Positions 22,290-33,800 of a stretch of DNA of 64,000 nt are shown here, piece after piece. The notes under the pieces were generated by a model. The model was not told the DNA's origin. It saw only the letters and a program-made list of their open reading frames with translations, and searched no databases. Source of the stretch: Gautieria morchelliformis (taxonomy: Eukaryota; Basidiomycota; Agaricomycetes; Gomphales; Gomphaceae). The position numbers and the translations under genes are program-made. The DNA is taken from positions 124,001 through 188,000 of the forward strand of contig WHVA01000090.1 of assembly GCA_015179125.1 (NCBI GenBank), written 5' to 3'. Within the stretch, counting starts at the first letter, position 1; every line of letters starts with the position of its first letter.

Positions 22290-22825
22290 TGTTGGGTGCA
22301 TATGTGCACCAGGCTCCAAACCTAACATTTCTGTTGTTCTTTCTTTCGATTTTGATCTGAAACTATGCTGACATTCATTCTATGCCTGTCACAATTTTCT
22401 TTGATTTTTTCGAAGCTGTATCACTACTCCTTTTCATGTTCTGTCCAACCAACCCTTTGTGGGTGGTTGTGGACAAGTTTCCTTTTTGAGCTGTGGCTTT
22501 TCACTAACGTGTTACGTTCTATGGGCGCTTAATTATCCGAAGGGCGCACCATTGCCTCAAGGGCGCTTAAAGTGCCGGAACTTCGTATATGCGAGTGAAA
22601 CAAGCCCATGCGCAGCCTCCCCTCCTCAGTGTTGACTATCACTGAGGAGGTGAGTTTAATAGTGTACTTTCATAGTATGAAACTGAAAAAACATGTAGAA
22701 GATTAAATAGGTAGCATTCCTTTATATTACTCAGTGTTGACTATCACTGAGGAGAACATTAAATAGTTTACTAATCTCCTGCAAGTCCCATCGTTCATAT
22801 CTGGCATATAACTTCCTACTTGCCC
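22290..22825 (+). repeat. Solo LTR of a third copia family
   Basis: Starts TGTTGGGTGCATATGTGC, like the A/C LTR, and ends near TACTTGCCC, with AAACC on both sides (22285-22289, 22826-22830). It shares the GGGCGCTTAA... block, a TATAT box (22586) and the leader architecture with A/C, but most of the sequence differs, so it is a separate family. The right end does not show the usual CA, so its exact position may be off by one or two bases. Confidence 0.75.
22622..22766 (+). promoter_or_regulatory. Leader cassette in the 22.3-kb solo LTR: unspliced plus spliced copy
   Basis: Hairpin exon 1 is 22622-22649 (CTCCTCAGTG / CACTGAGGAG, 10-bp perfect stem). The intron-like segment is 22650-22698 (GTGAGTTT...ACATGTAG, 49 bp). 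Exon 2 is AAGATTAAATAG (22699-22710), linker 22711-22729, second hairpin 22730-22754 joined directly to AACATTAAATAG (22755-22766). The two exon-2 copies differ at one base. Confidence 0.72.
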
Positions 22826-23293
22826 AAACCGAGTTTCTACAAAACCCTCCTGTATGCACACTTATTCCTCAGTCTGAATATCGATGTCAAGATTGTATTT
22901 TAGGCGTTAACATCATGTATTAGTGAACACAGTGAATGCCCAAATGGCTTGTGCAACGAAGCATGTAGTTCAGCAAATAAGATGCACCAATAAATGTTTA
23001 GAAGGTAAGAGGGCTACCCAAACAGAGCTTTCCCTATCTACAGTCATAGTGAAATAACCGGTGATACTTGACTATGTAATGTGCAAGGTCTCATGGAAAG
23101 GGTGTCTAGTAGTAACAATCCTTTCGCTGGTGAAGGTGCTCCTTCGGAGCCTTTCGCCAAAGATAGACGTATGATAATTGAACTGCAGAATATACATGCG
23201 AATGTAAACTACTTATACAGAATGCTCATATGATATCAGCAAATAGGAAAGAGGCCGTTGTGAGTCAGGGTTGGATGGGGGGTGCATGTCATA

Positions 23294-25273
23294 AAAATAT
23301 CAGTAAGCCGTCACTACCACCACAACCTGTCCAACCGCCGCATATACGTTGCCCTGCGTCTCATATACACTTCCACTCACACCACCCACATCTACCCGAG
23401 CCCACGCACGTCCGCATGACACATCACATCATTCCTATCGCTCCATTAATTCGACCCTGACCCAACACCCGCGGATCCACCCACCCCGAGTCACAGCCCG
23501 AGCCCGAGGGACGTTGATCCACGGAGGAGCTAGTCGTTGAACCACATATCTACATATCTTCCATATGACTTTCCTTCCTAAATCACAACCCAAGTTTCTG
23601 ATAGCTATGACCACCTACACCCCTCCCCATTCGATAGACCAATCCCCTAGCTACCGCTGTCTCCGGACCACCGTACTCCTGAGTCCAGACACCTCAATCG
23701 ATCCACGTGTTTGTCATCATGCGTTTATTTCCCATACTCAGATGCTCAGTTTTCCTATTTTCTCACTCCACCTTTGTGTTCTTTCCGATCGCCATTGCCA
23801 TGTTCGGCAACCAATTCTCGCAGTTCACGCCAATTACCATAGCCATGCCGTCAAACGCACGATCGACGTCTTTGGACTGACTTGGCAGTCATCACTGGGT
23901 CTACCACCTCCTCTGTGCAACCCTCTTCCGATGGCGTTCGGGTAATTGGATTGTCATGACCTGTGTATTTCCTGCACCTTGTTATCCCCATTTCCCCTTT
24001 CGCTACTCCTCCTCCGTCTTCGCTCGTCTTCGCCCTCCACCTCGACCACTCCTGCCCTATGTCATCTCCGCTGGCCCTTCCTCGCATTTCGCCAAACGGC
24101 CATTCGCTGCTCGCATCATTCGCCAACAGGCACACCATCAAACCACGATCGACATCCCGATCTGGCAGAATGGCTCGTCAGTAACTCCATCAGCTTCTCG
24201 ATCCAACCCCCTTTTGGTATTCATATGAACAGGGTGCGTTCGCGGGACGTCCTACGCGTGGGTCGTGTGGGATCAACCCAGTAGATGAAGAACCCGTGCA
24301 GGGCAGGGTATATGCGGGCCCCAAGACATGATTTCGTACATAGGTGTCTTCGCCACCTTCACCCTCCGTCATTTCATGTTCTCCCTCTTCTCTCATTCTA
24401 TTGTATGTTTATTTCATCTATGTTGTATCATGACTGCGCACCCCTATCCAACCCTGACTCACAACGGCCTCTTTCCTATTCGCTGATACCTTACGAGCAT
24501 TCGATATAAGTAGTTTACATTCGCATGTATATTCCCCAGTTCAATTATCATACGTCGTTCACCTTGTGCAAATTTGACCTCGCTGTGGCCATCATCTTAA
24601 GCCTTCTCTTGGAGATCTCCATCTTCGACTAGCAGAAGACTTAGGCACCACTGGTGAGTTCTCATACTTCTTCTTCGCTACCTTAGCCTTCGAACTATTT
24701 TCTGCGCTGTTGGCGAAGGGCTCCAAAGGAGCACCTTCGCCAGCGAAGGGATTGTCGAGACTTAGACAGCCCTTCCATGAGACCTTGCACGTTACATCGT
24801 CAAGAGCCACGGGCTACTTCGCTATGACTGTAGATAGGGTGAGCCCCGTTTAGGCAAACCCTCTTACCTTGTGAACATTCATTGGTTCACCTATTCGCCG
24901 AACAGCATACTTATTCGCACAAGTTATTCGGGCATTCGCTGTGTTCACTAATACACAATATTAACGCCTGAAAACCAATCTTGACAGTGTTCCCCCTCCG
25001 CTCTTCACGCCACAGCACACATCGTAGCTAGATAAATAGTTCAACATGTATATCCACATTCTCCGGTCAATTAGAACTCACACTTTCGAAGTGTCTTGGA
25101 ACTCTGTGATGCACAGCCTTGCGTAGCTATAACTAAAGAGAATACACACACCATGTTTTCTCTACATCTCTGTTTTTGCGATCCTACTTGATTCGACTTC
25201 GAATAGAAGTCTGAATCCAACACCCTATCCATTCTATTATCAGCTAGTCTTAGTATTTCACAGTGCAGTCAGG
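23294..25273. mobile_element. Unidentified inserted block inside solo LTR copy 2
   Basis: About 2 kb that separates the two halves of copy 2. Outside solo LTR copy 3 it holds about 700 bp without recognised coding content or clear terminal repeats. It may be an LTR fragment of another element. Its boundaries are taken from where similarity to copy 1 stops and resumes. Confidence 0.4.
23712..24986 (+). repeat. Solo LTR copy 3 (TGTCA family)
   Basis: 1275 bp, TGTCATCATGCG...CTTGACA, with 5-bp duplication GTGTT (23707-23711, 24987-24991). It contains an internal tandem duplication: the first about 240 bp (TGTCAT.ATG.GTTTATTTCC) resemble the next block starting TGTCATGACCTGTG at about 23952. Nearly identical to copy 4 over several hundred bp, so both are recent. 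Confidence 0.85.
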
Positions 25274-25703
25274 CTACAAATAGATGAAACACATATACAA
25301 TAGAACAAGGGAGGAGTGAACATGAAACGATGGAGAGGAAAGAGGAAACAGGTACCGATGTAAGAAAACACACCTTGCAACCTGCATACACGTTACCCTG
25401 AACAGACTCTGGGTCTGCTGGGTCGATGCCACAAGATCTACAGGTAGAACATCCTGCAAATGCACCCCAGCCATAGGAATGCCCAAAGGGGGTTGAATCG
25501 GGAGGATGATGGGGACAGTGATGGACCATCACACCGGGTAAGGGATGTCGATCGTGTTTGATAGTGTGGCTACTGGCGAATGATACGAGTAGAGAATGAT
25601 CATTTGGTGAACCCGGCAAAGAGCGAATGGAGCGAATATAGAGGTGGATGGATCGAAAGGCAAAATGGAGGTAACTTGATACGAGAATAAACAGGTCATG
25701 ACA

Positions 25704-26707
25704 ATTGACTACCATACTCCCTTTGATCTTGAGCTAGTTTCCAAGTACTTGCCTCTTGACTCAAACCTCACCTTTTATTTGTTCACCCTAAGACATTGGG
25801 ACTTGTACGTAGGGCCAGTGCAGCACACAAGCTGAAGCCAAGTCCCTCTCTGACTTCCCTATTCAAACCTCGCTCTGTAACCTCGGACCAAGTGCCACGC
25901 CATCAGCTTTCACTCCTGGAAAGAACGGCGGGTTTGTGGATAGGCCGTGTCTGCACTCACATATCAGTCGGGAGTACAAAATAAGCATATCACGCAAGCT
26001 GATTCCTGCCTGTGTAGCGAAACACGTGGGCACCGTACCGTAGCCGAGCCCTTGAAAGCCCGAGCCGACCCTCGGAAAGCCCGCTGCAAGGCTTGAGATC
26101 TAGGAAGCCCGAGCCTGACCGTTACATAAGCCCGAGGCTTCGCTGGATCGCAGTCCAAATATAGATATACATGTATACCGATAATTAAATCGAAAGTCAG
26201 GGTCAAATCTGTAGGTACCGCTGACGTACAGACTCGTTTTGCAAAATGTAGTTGCTTCCGGTTCAGATCCGCCACCAACCGATACCGGTATGTCCTTCGC
26301 TCGGGTTATGTATGGACGCACTTGCATGAGGAGCCCAAGCCCTTTATAGCCGAGCACTGACACGGGCGTTTGAGCCCGGCCAAAGCCAGGAAGACACAAT
26401 GAATCCCCGAGAATATTGTCTGCGCAGCTGCGGCGCCTGCCAGTGACTCAAGGCCTGGATGATAGTGAGGATACGAGAAATCGGATCCACAAACAAATTA
26501 GAGAAAAAAAGCGTCTCCATGCAATTTGTTCTCATCAGATTGGTACTCACGGCGACATACAGTAGGTTCCATTTCTTCCTGCCAGTTTCATTGCTAACCG
26601 AGCCTAAAGTTAATTATGTCAGTTCGGTCAGACAGCCATATAAGTATAACCGCACCGCGACACTGTTGAGGCGGAATACCCACTCAGGACAGCACACCCA
26701 CAGCGAC
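25704..26707. other. Intergenic region with GC-rich repeat remnant
   Basis: No gene is seen. The block at about 26035-26399 has GCCCGAGCC/GCCCGGCC words and an AGGAAGACACAA end like the right end of the 14-kb hAT-like element, so it is a decayed relative. The last 300 bp should hold the P450 gene 2 promoter. Confidence 0.5.
26035..26399. repeat. Decayed copy of the GC-rich hAT-like family
   Basis: GCCCGAG words at both ends and a right terminus resembling CCGGAAGACACT. The left terminus is not clear and no target duplication was found. Confidence 0.5.
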
Positions 26708-29101
26708 ATGATTCTCTCCATCGGCCTGCCGCTGCTCCTACTTAGTTTCCTGTTGCGTGCCATTATTCGCCGATCCCTCGGTCGCTCGATCTCACACCTT
26801 CCTGGACCAGCTCCTGGCCCTTGGCTCGTCGGTGATGTCACCATATATCTACAACTAATGGAACTTTCACTTACTTATATAAACAGGAAATCTCCCTGAG
26901 CTACTTCGACCAGACAACGTAGCAGAGGCCGAATTTGCATGGACCAAGAAATATGGGACTGCCATGAAGATCGAGGGGGCATTTGGGGTGTGTCCTTGTG
27001 TTGTTGGAAATAGGCGGTATTTGCTCATAGTGGCGAGTGCAGGTCGATGTACTTTTTACAGCGGACCCAAAGGTACTAGAAAACCATGCATATTCCATTA
27101 TTTCAGTCATCCTGAGCACGATGGCAGGCTATGCAGTACATCCTCAACATCGCCGGGTACAACTTTCCTGGAAACCCGCAATCAATCGCTGGATTAAAGC
27201 TGATTGTGGGCCCAGGCATTCTATTTGCTCAAGGTCCTCTTCTACTTGCCGTTCGCGACCAACCGCTTATACCTAGCCTTTACGTAGGTGCTGAACACGC
27301 CCGACACAGAAAGATCATGAATCCTGCTTTCTCTTACAGTGCCTTGCGGCTCTTTCTACCCATATTCCATAATATCTCGGAAAAGGTTCCCGAATGGATA
27401 TTTACCGTTAATCTGTACTCAACGTGTGTCTCTAGACTGTAGCCAAATGGAAGGACGCTGTGGCACAGAACGGCGGCCTATCAACAGTGATCGATATCCC
27501 GTCGTGGTTAGCTCGCACTACTTTAGACGCCATTGGACGAGGTTATTCCTTTCAGGACCAACGGTACTGAGTTTTGCTGACTTATTACAGCTGCTTTCGA
27601 TCACGATTTTGGAGCCATAGATGAAAAGGAAGACGAGCTCTCGGTCGTCTACAAAAATCTCTTGTAAACAGACCCTATCCTTGGAAATTTCTCCATTAAT
27701 TTCTGTGGTTTAGTGCCGACTCGTTCTTCAAGCGCTCTGCTTCGCGATCGCATTTGAGAATCTCTGGGGTTATATGCCTCTATGGGTGGTGTCGGCCATG
27801 CCACTGCTACCGATCAAGCGGCTCAGGAGGTTGTGGAGGTATACAAAGGTTGCACACCGCGTAGCCAATGGCATCGTGCAGACGCAAACAGAGTCATATT
27901 CAAGGGGCAAGGAATGCGGAAAGGATATTATGAGCATTCTCAGTACGTGTCAGGTGCACTTGTTAATGCTATTGAGATCAGAACAAGTCCTAGTCAGAGC
28001 CAATCTGTCAGAAGATCCGAAATCGAAGTTGAGCGAGACCGAGGTAATGGCGCAATTGAAGTCAGTTTGCATCGCATTGCTAGAGAACGCATTCCCTGAC
28101 GATTTGACCAGGACACTGATGATTACAGGCCAGGAAACTACTGCGTCGACGCTAAGTTGGGCGTTCTATGAGCTCTCACGGAACCCCGGGTTTCAGAGTC
28201 GTGTGCGGGAGGAGATTAAGACCACTCGTGCTCAGGCAGCGCAAAGCGGCAACGGGGAACTCACCATCGCTGACCTGGGCTCTATGCAATGCCTGCTCTC
28301 TGTCATGAAGGTGGATGGTTTACATGTCATCTGAGCTAATACTAATCCCTCATGCAAAAGGAAACACTGAGATATCACCCAATTTTGACAATATTGTCGC
28401 GTGTGGCGGGTCGCGAGGATATTATTCCGCTTTCGTCCCCACAGACAACGAAGACGGGTGAGGTCGTGACCAGCTTCCCTGTGAGTAAGGGACAACGGGT
28501 ATTGATTTCCATCGCGGCTTATAACAGGCGAGTTCAATGTCTGCATATGCGGTGTCGTAATAATAATAGCACATAGACTGCCATCAGTCTGGTGTGATGA
28601 CGCCGATGTGTGGAGGCCTGAGCGTTTCCTGGAAGGTGTCCATGCCAAACAGCAGACGGGGCTTGGCGTGATAGCTAACCTGTGCGAGGTACCTATTCCG
28701 TGAACGCATAGCGGCTAACTCTACTCATGCAGCGCGACGTTCGGCAGCGGAATACGTAATTGTATAGGGTGCGTGAGGCCCTCTGGATTGTGTACCATTC
28801 CATGACATAATGGCGCGCTCCAGGTGGCGCTTTGCGTATGATTATTATTCTATGAAGGTTCTTCGTTCTCAAAGTTTTACAGATTGCTTGAGATGCAGAC
28901 AATACTCATTGACTTTCTCGAAAACTTTGAGTTCTCCCCTGCACCGGGAAATCCCGAGATAATTAGGAGTGCTACGGCGGTTATGAGTCCCATGTGCGTT
29001 TTTTTCGACATTTATCAAGCAATGCGAATGACTTTCTGTTTAGGGTCAAGGGACAACCTGGCCGCGCTCAGCTGCCGCTCACCATAACAGCACTGAGGTG
29101 A
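26708..29101 (+). CDS. Cytochrome P450 monooxygenase (gene 2)
   Basis: Paralogue of gene 1, in opposite orientation. Start ATG at 26708: membrane anchor (ILSIGLPLLLLSFLLRAIIR) and hinge LPGPAPGPWLVG; after a short intron NLPELLRPDNVAEAEFAW; RHRKIMNPAFSYSALRLF; FDHDFGAIDEKEDELSVVYK; I-helix TGQETTASTLSWAFYE; ETLRYHPI (ExxR); WRPERFLEG; heme loop FGSGIRNCIGWRFA split by two introns; LENFEFSPAPGNPEIIR; last exon ends in PLTITAL-type residues with stop TGA 29099-29101. Two places, about 27100 and 27700, do not join cleanly with ordinary splice sites, so a frameshift or unusual splicing is possible there. Likely an ER heme-thiolate oxygenase; substrate unknown. Confidence 0.75.
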
Positions 29102-29554
29102 GAAGCTCGGAGTCACACTTCCCTCGATGGAGTGCTCCATAGCATGACGAATCGCTTTTCTCATTACCCGTATTCTTTCTGTGATTTGCGATGTCCCTTA
29201 TTCTATGAAATGCTTCTCTGAACGACGTACCAACAATTTTTTTAACGCTGCAGCCCCATGCTGTACTCCAACTGAGGATAACGTGTCTGCTACATGTTCA
29301 ATAGGTGATATGATCTTTGGCAACTGCGGCCTAATATGCGCAAAGTATAGGAATGCAAAAGACATCCTGAAAGATCTTAAAAGGAGCGATTCTCCAAAAC
29401 CTGATAATTTGTCTAACCCATCGCACCAACTTGTAGCCCCATTCAGGCTCACAGACTCAGCGAAGAAGTCAGCTGTGGCTCACGGAAATGATCCCAATCC
29501 TCGATAAATGTGTCTGGAAGACCTGCCCAAACGATCATACATTTCATATCCAGA

Positions 29555-30130
29555 GTGGCGCAGGAAACTGCAGTTGCTCTTCCGTCAACTCGGATGCCAA
29601 TCTTTCCAAGAACTCAAGGGCTCGACTAGCAGTAAATCGGCGACTGATATCACGCGTCGTCATTTCATCGATCAGGGGAGCAGACATTGGGTAAATTGCT
29701 GTAGCACAGCACATGGGTTAGTCACTTCCCTTAGGACTGCACGGCACAGCGAATGGAAATGGACTTGAAAGTGTTTGCAGAAGCGAACACCAAACCCTAC
29801 ATCAAACGCGACGGGTCATAATCGGGTTCGCCTTGCCTAGTGTCGTAAGGTTGGTCCTGATCAACGGCATACACTCAGTGGTTATCACGGCGATTTTTCT
29901 TCGCAAGTCGTTCAAAGAGTTATTGTGGAAAGCCCCAAAATGCGTACCATGTATAGTGGGTGACATCGCGGTCGTCACCATAGAAATCAACCTGTGGATG
30001 TTGCTCAGGAATTGTACTTGACACGCGCAGTAACAGAACGCGACTACGCAAGTAACGCAAGCCTGTGGGTGCTGGTATACGCGTCTCGGTCACGGTAAGT
30101 GTATTGAACGCACAAATAGAAGGACTCATT
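29555..30130 (-). pseudogene. Protein-kinase-like remnant
   Basis: On the minus strand PLIDEMTTRDISRRFTASRA then LEFLE (about 29570-29690), preceded across a probable intron by DPVAFDVGFGVRFCKHFQ (about 29770-29822). Both resemble the C-lobe end of a group of fungal protein kinases expanded in Agaricomycetes. Further upstream no intact ATP-binding or HRD/DFG motifs could be found, and the stretch to 30130 has stops. I read it as a decayed kinase gene. Confidence 0.4.
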
Positions 30131-30509
30131 CCACGAGGCAGTATTGCACCTCGCAGCTACCCCAGTTCTGGATATCCTTATCGAATGTGGTGGCTTTTCA
30201 GGTCTGTTGTCGATCTGCAAGAGTCAATATGCAATACGCAGCGCAAACGAAAGAGTTTTTTTTGATTCCTGCGGGAATACTTCAGGGTGGAGAGTGAACA
30301 GTTGGCTCATTAGAGAACTGATCGTGGGCTTACGGTGCTGTCAAGTGCCTTCAACATTGTCCTCAACGTTGTTCATCGTTCGCAGTGTGGTGGGTGGTAG
30401 GCGGAAAAAGACGACGAGAGACGCTGCATGGCAGTCCGTACTTCGCCCGGCATCCAGGTGAAGCGCCCGTCGGTGTCACTCCTGTGTTAGAGAGGACTTT
30501 GAAATATCC

Positions 30510-30810
30510 TATTGGGATACGACACCGTTGGTAAGCGTGGAACGCAGCAGGGCCGTCCCCGGCATCAACGTAGGGAGGATACTCGTAGCTTCGGTCCTGC
30601 ATGACCGAAGCTAGTATATAGTTCAGACGTACGAGCAGTCGCACCTCAGTGAAGCTATCGTTCACTGAGGTACGCATTGTCTCTATAGTTACACACGCAT
30701 CGCTAATCGTAATGTATAGCCCATCGTACTTAGGTAGCTATACAACTTACAGTGAAGCTATCGTTCACTGAGCCCATCGTACTTAGTCTACTGCGCATAA
30801 CCCATGAACA
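30510..30810 (+). repeat. 5' LTR of copia B (301 bp)
   Basis: TATTGGGATACGACACC ... ATGAACA. It has TATATA (30615-30620) 30 bp upstream of the leader hairpin and the double leader copy at 30645-30786. Confidence 0.88.
30645..30786 (+). promoter_or_regulatory. Leader cassette in 5' LTR of copia B: unspliced plus spliced copy
   Basis: Hairpin exon 1 is 30645-30669 (CTCAGTGAA / TTCACTGAG, 9-bp stem). The intron-like segment is 30670-30719 (GTACGCATTG...AATGTATAG, 50 bp, branch-like GCTAATC). Exon 2 is CCCATCGTACTTAG (30720-30733), linker GTAGCTATACAACTTA (30734-30749), second hairpin 30750-30772 joined directly to an identical exon 2 (30773-30786). Confidence 0.75.
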
Positions 30811-30824
30811 GGTTATGGGCCCCG
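30811..30824 (+). promoter_or_regulatory. Primer-binding site of copia B, initiator tRNA-Met anticodon half
   Basis: GGTTATGGGCCCCG follows the LTR directly. It is the same word as in A and C and contains the gag ATG (30815-30817). Confidence 0.68.
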
Positions 30825-33800
30825 CAGAGCCCACCACGTCTTCCTCTACTTCGAAGTCCTTCGTCGTACCCAAGCTTGCCCGAGATGGCACGAACTGGGT
30901 TACCTGGAAAAGTCAAACGTTAGCCACACTAGCGTCGACTCGTGGTGCAAAACGACACCTGGAGGGAACCGCCCACATCCCCCCCCCAATCCCCACTTAC
31001 CCTACTGGCCACTCGCTAATGGACGAACAGGAGGAAGAGCTAGACGATCTAGAGAAGCGTTGGGACGACTACAACCAACGCAAGGCCACAATCATGGCCC
31101 AGATCTTCACCACGGTCCCGGACAGCGTACTCATCGAAGTACGGAACCTGACGACGGCAAAGGAGGTGTGGGAAGCGGTATGTGCCAAACATGAAAGTAA
31201 AGCACTCACAGTGAAGATCGACATGAGACGACGGATGTACGAGATGAAATGCGAGGACGAGTCGAACGTCCGTATGCACCTGGAAGGTCTCATGAGAATG
31301 CAAGAGCAGCTATCTGGAATGAATGCAGCACTCACCAACGACGACCTAGTCACCGTCATCCTCGGCTCGCTCCCCAAATCATATCGCTCACTCATCAATG
31401 CTATCACAATGTCTGCCGCACACGCCAAGGCAAAGCTAGAACCGGATCAAGTAGTTAGTACGCTCATTGACGAGTTCGAGAGACTCACCATCGAGGAGCG
31501 CCAGCTCAAGGCGAGTGAGAACGCCCTCGCGGCAGCTAAAGGTCGTGGGAAGCCCCAAGCGCGCGCAAGCACCTCCAGCACCACAAAGATCGACGTGGAA
31601 TGCTGGAAGTGCGGCAAGAAGGGTCATTTGAAGGCGGACTGCCATTCAAAAGCCAAGAAGAAGGAAGAGAAGAAGGGAGGTGGGTCAGCAAATGCAGCAG
31701 CTGAAAGCGAGGATTTCGCGTTCACAACTACCTTTGCTGGGACCACACTCGCGCTGGAAACGAGTCCGTTGACTGGTCAGGAAATCAACGTCTACGACTC
31801 GGGTGCATCAGGTCACATGTCGCCGAACAAGCATCGCTTTGTTACCTTCAAAGCAATCACGCCGCGCACGATCAACGCCGCGGATAAGACGGTCTTCCAA
31901 GCTACAGGAATAGGAAATATGAGGATTGGCATCCCCAATGGCAAGACAACGACGCACGTCACCTTGAAAGACGTGTTATACTGCCCTGACCTCGCGTTCA
32001 CCCTAATCTCACTGACGCGCTGCGATGCAGCCGGTTACTCGGTCCTCTTGCAGGACCGAAAATGTCTAATACGAGACGCGAAGGGGATGCTGCTTGGGCA
32101 GGTCCCGCTCTCAAACAGGCTCTACAAAGTAGAGCATAAGGCTACAGCAGCGGTCGCGAACATCACGACCAAGTCACTTACGGTGGACGAGCTACACCGC
32201 CACATGGGGCACATCTCCCCACAGGCCGCCCGGAAACTTGTGCAGGATGGCACGGTGACCGGCCTCGACGTAGACGCGTCGAGCCAGCCCAGCTTCTGCA
32301 CGACGTGTGCACAAGCAAAGCCGACTCGCAAGCCCGTCCCGCAGAAGCGGGAAGGACCGTGAGCTGCGAGCTTTGGCGAGAAGGTACACTCAGACGTATG
32401 GGGGCCCGCGAGCCCCCAAAGCTACGACGGGAAAGATTACTTCATCAGCTTTACCGATGATCACAGCAGATGGACTTACCTAGTGCCCATGGCAAAGAAA
32501 AGCAACGCCTTCGACTGCTACAAGCAGTACGAGGTGTGGGTGGAGACCCAGCACAGCACGAAGCTAAAGCGCCTGCAAACGGATCGAGGGGGAGAATACT
32601 TGTCCGAGGAGTTCACCGCTCACCTTCAATCTAAAGGGACAGTCCGCAGTTTAACCGTGCACGACACACCTGAGGAAAACAGCGTGTCAGAAAGACTGAA
32701 CTGCATGCTGCTGGAACACGCACGAGCGATGCACCTAGCAGCAGACCTACCGAAGTTCCTCTGGATGGAATCGGTACAACATGCCATATGGTTGAAGAAT
32801 CGAACGTCGACCCGCGCACTGGACGGAAAAACGCCATATGAGGTCATGCACCATGAAAAGCCCGATCTGACGGACTTACCTGAGTGGGGCGCGAGGGTCT
32901 ACACTCTCAGAGAAGACCGCGGCAAACTAGAGCCCAAAGTGGACGAGTGCAGATGGGTCAGATATAGCGACAAAAAGGCCATAGGATCTATTGGCCTGGG
33001 AAACGTCGCGTGAGCATCGAAAGAAATGTTACCTTCGACAACTCTGTCCTGGTCACCCCGAGCGACACACAGACTGAGGGGGAGTCAACCACCCAGGGCA
33101 GTCAAAGTGCCGCTCGACACGACCAGCCGCCCGTACCGCCCCCAGCTACTCCGCGCGTCGATCCGCTCGAGGGCCTTGAGGTGCCAGATCCCCCAGAAGA
33201 CCAGCCACTGGGCAGGGGACACCGGACGTGGAAACCATCCGCGTACATAAGGGACATTGCCGACGGTGCAGGCAGCAGCACCGGTCGCGCGAACACCCCT
33301 GTGTACCCCAAGGGACTGCCCATCCCCACAGGGAATGTGGCCCTAGCGGTCCTGGAGGAGCTGGGAGAGGACATGGAAACGGAGGGGGAGATGCGTCGCC
33401 CTCTCGAGCTTTTGATGTCCGCGGCTGCGCACGTGGGAATCAACCCCACTAGTCTGGACGACGTGCGCTCCCGTGAGGATTGGCCGCTCTGGGACACGTC
33501 TATAAGACAGGAGCTGGATCAACATGAGAGAGTGAAGACGTGGGACCTAGTGGAACCCCCACCTGGCACAAACATTGTAGGAAGCAAGTTGGTCTTCCGG
33601 TACAAGCACGACGCCAGCGGTGAGATTGTGAACAGCAAGACAAGGCTTGTTGTGCAAGGGTTCTCGCAAGCGGAAGGCATCGATTACAGCGAAACTTTCT
33701 CACCCACCGCTAAGCTATCTGCAATCCGCGTCATCGCCGCCATCGCCACCAGAAATGACTGGGAGCTAGAGCAAATGGACATAGACGGCGCATATCTCAA

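Larger units (their letters stand above)
22885..25703 (-). repeat. Solo LTR copy 2 (TGTCA family), split by a 2-kb block
   Basis: Left part 22885 to about 23293 and right part about 25274-25703 align end to end with copy 1, the break falling at the same word (GTCAT...). Outer ends are TGTCAAGATTG and GGTCATGACA, flanked by ATCGA / ATTGA (one mismatch). The left part has also lost about 180 bp internally. The block between contains solo LTR copy 3. Confidence 0.65.

Noticed and set aside
24285..24509. Identical 74-residue frames at 24285-24509 and 37588-37812
   Set aside because: Both are inside solo LTR copies 3 and 4; identity reflects recent LTR relatedness, not a gene.
22885..25703. Treating 22885-25703 as one full gypsy element with LTRs in opposite orientation
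   Set aside because: The two outer parts are halves of one LTR, and the inner LTR has its own GTGTT duplication and opposite orientation, so it is a nest of solo LTRs.
33102..33497. Minus-strand frames opposite copia B gag-pol
   Set aside because: Shadow frames of a strongly coding plus strand.
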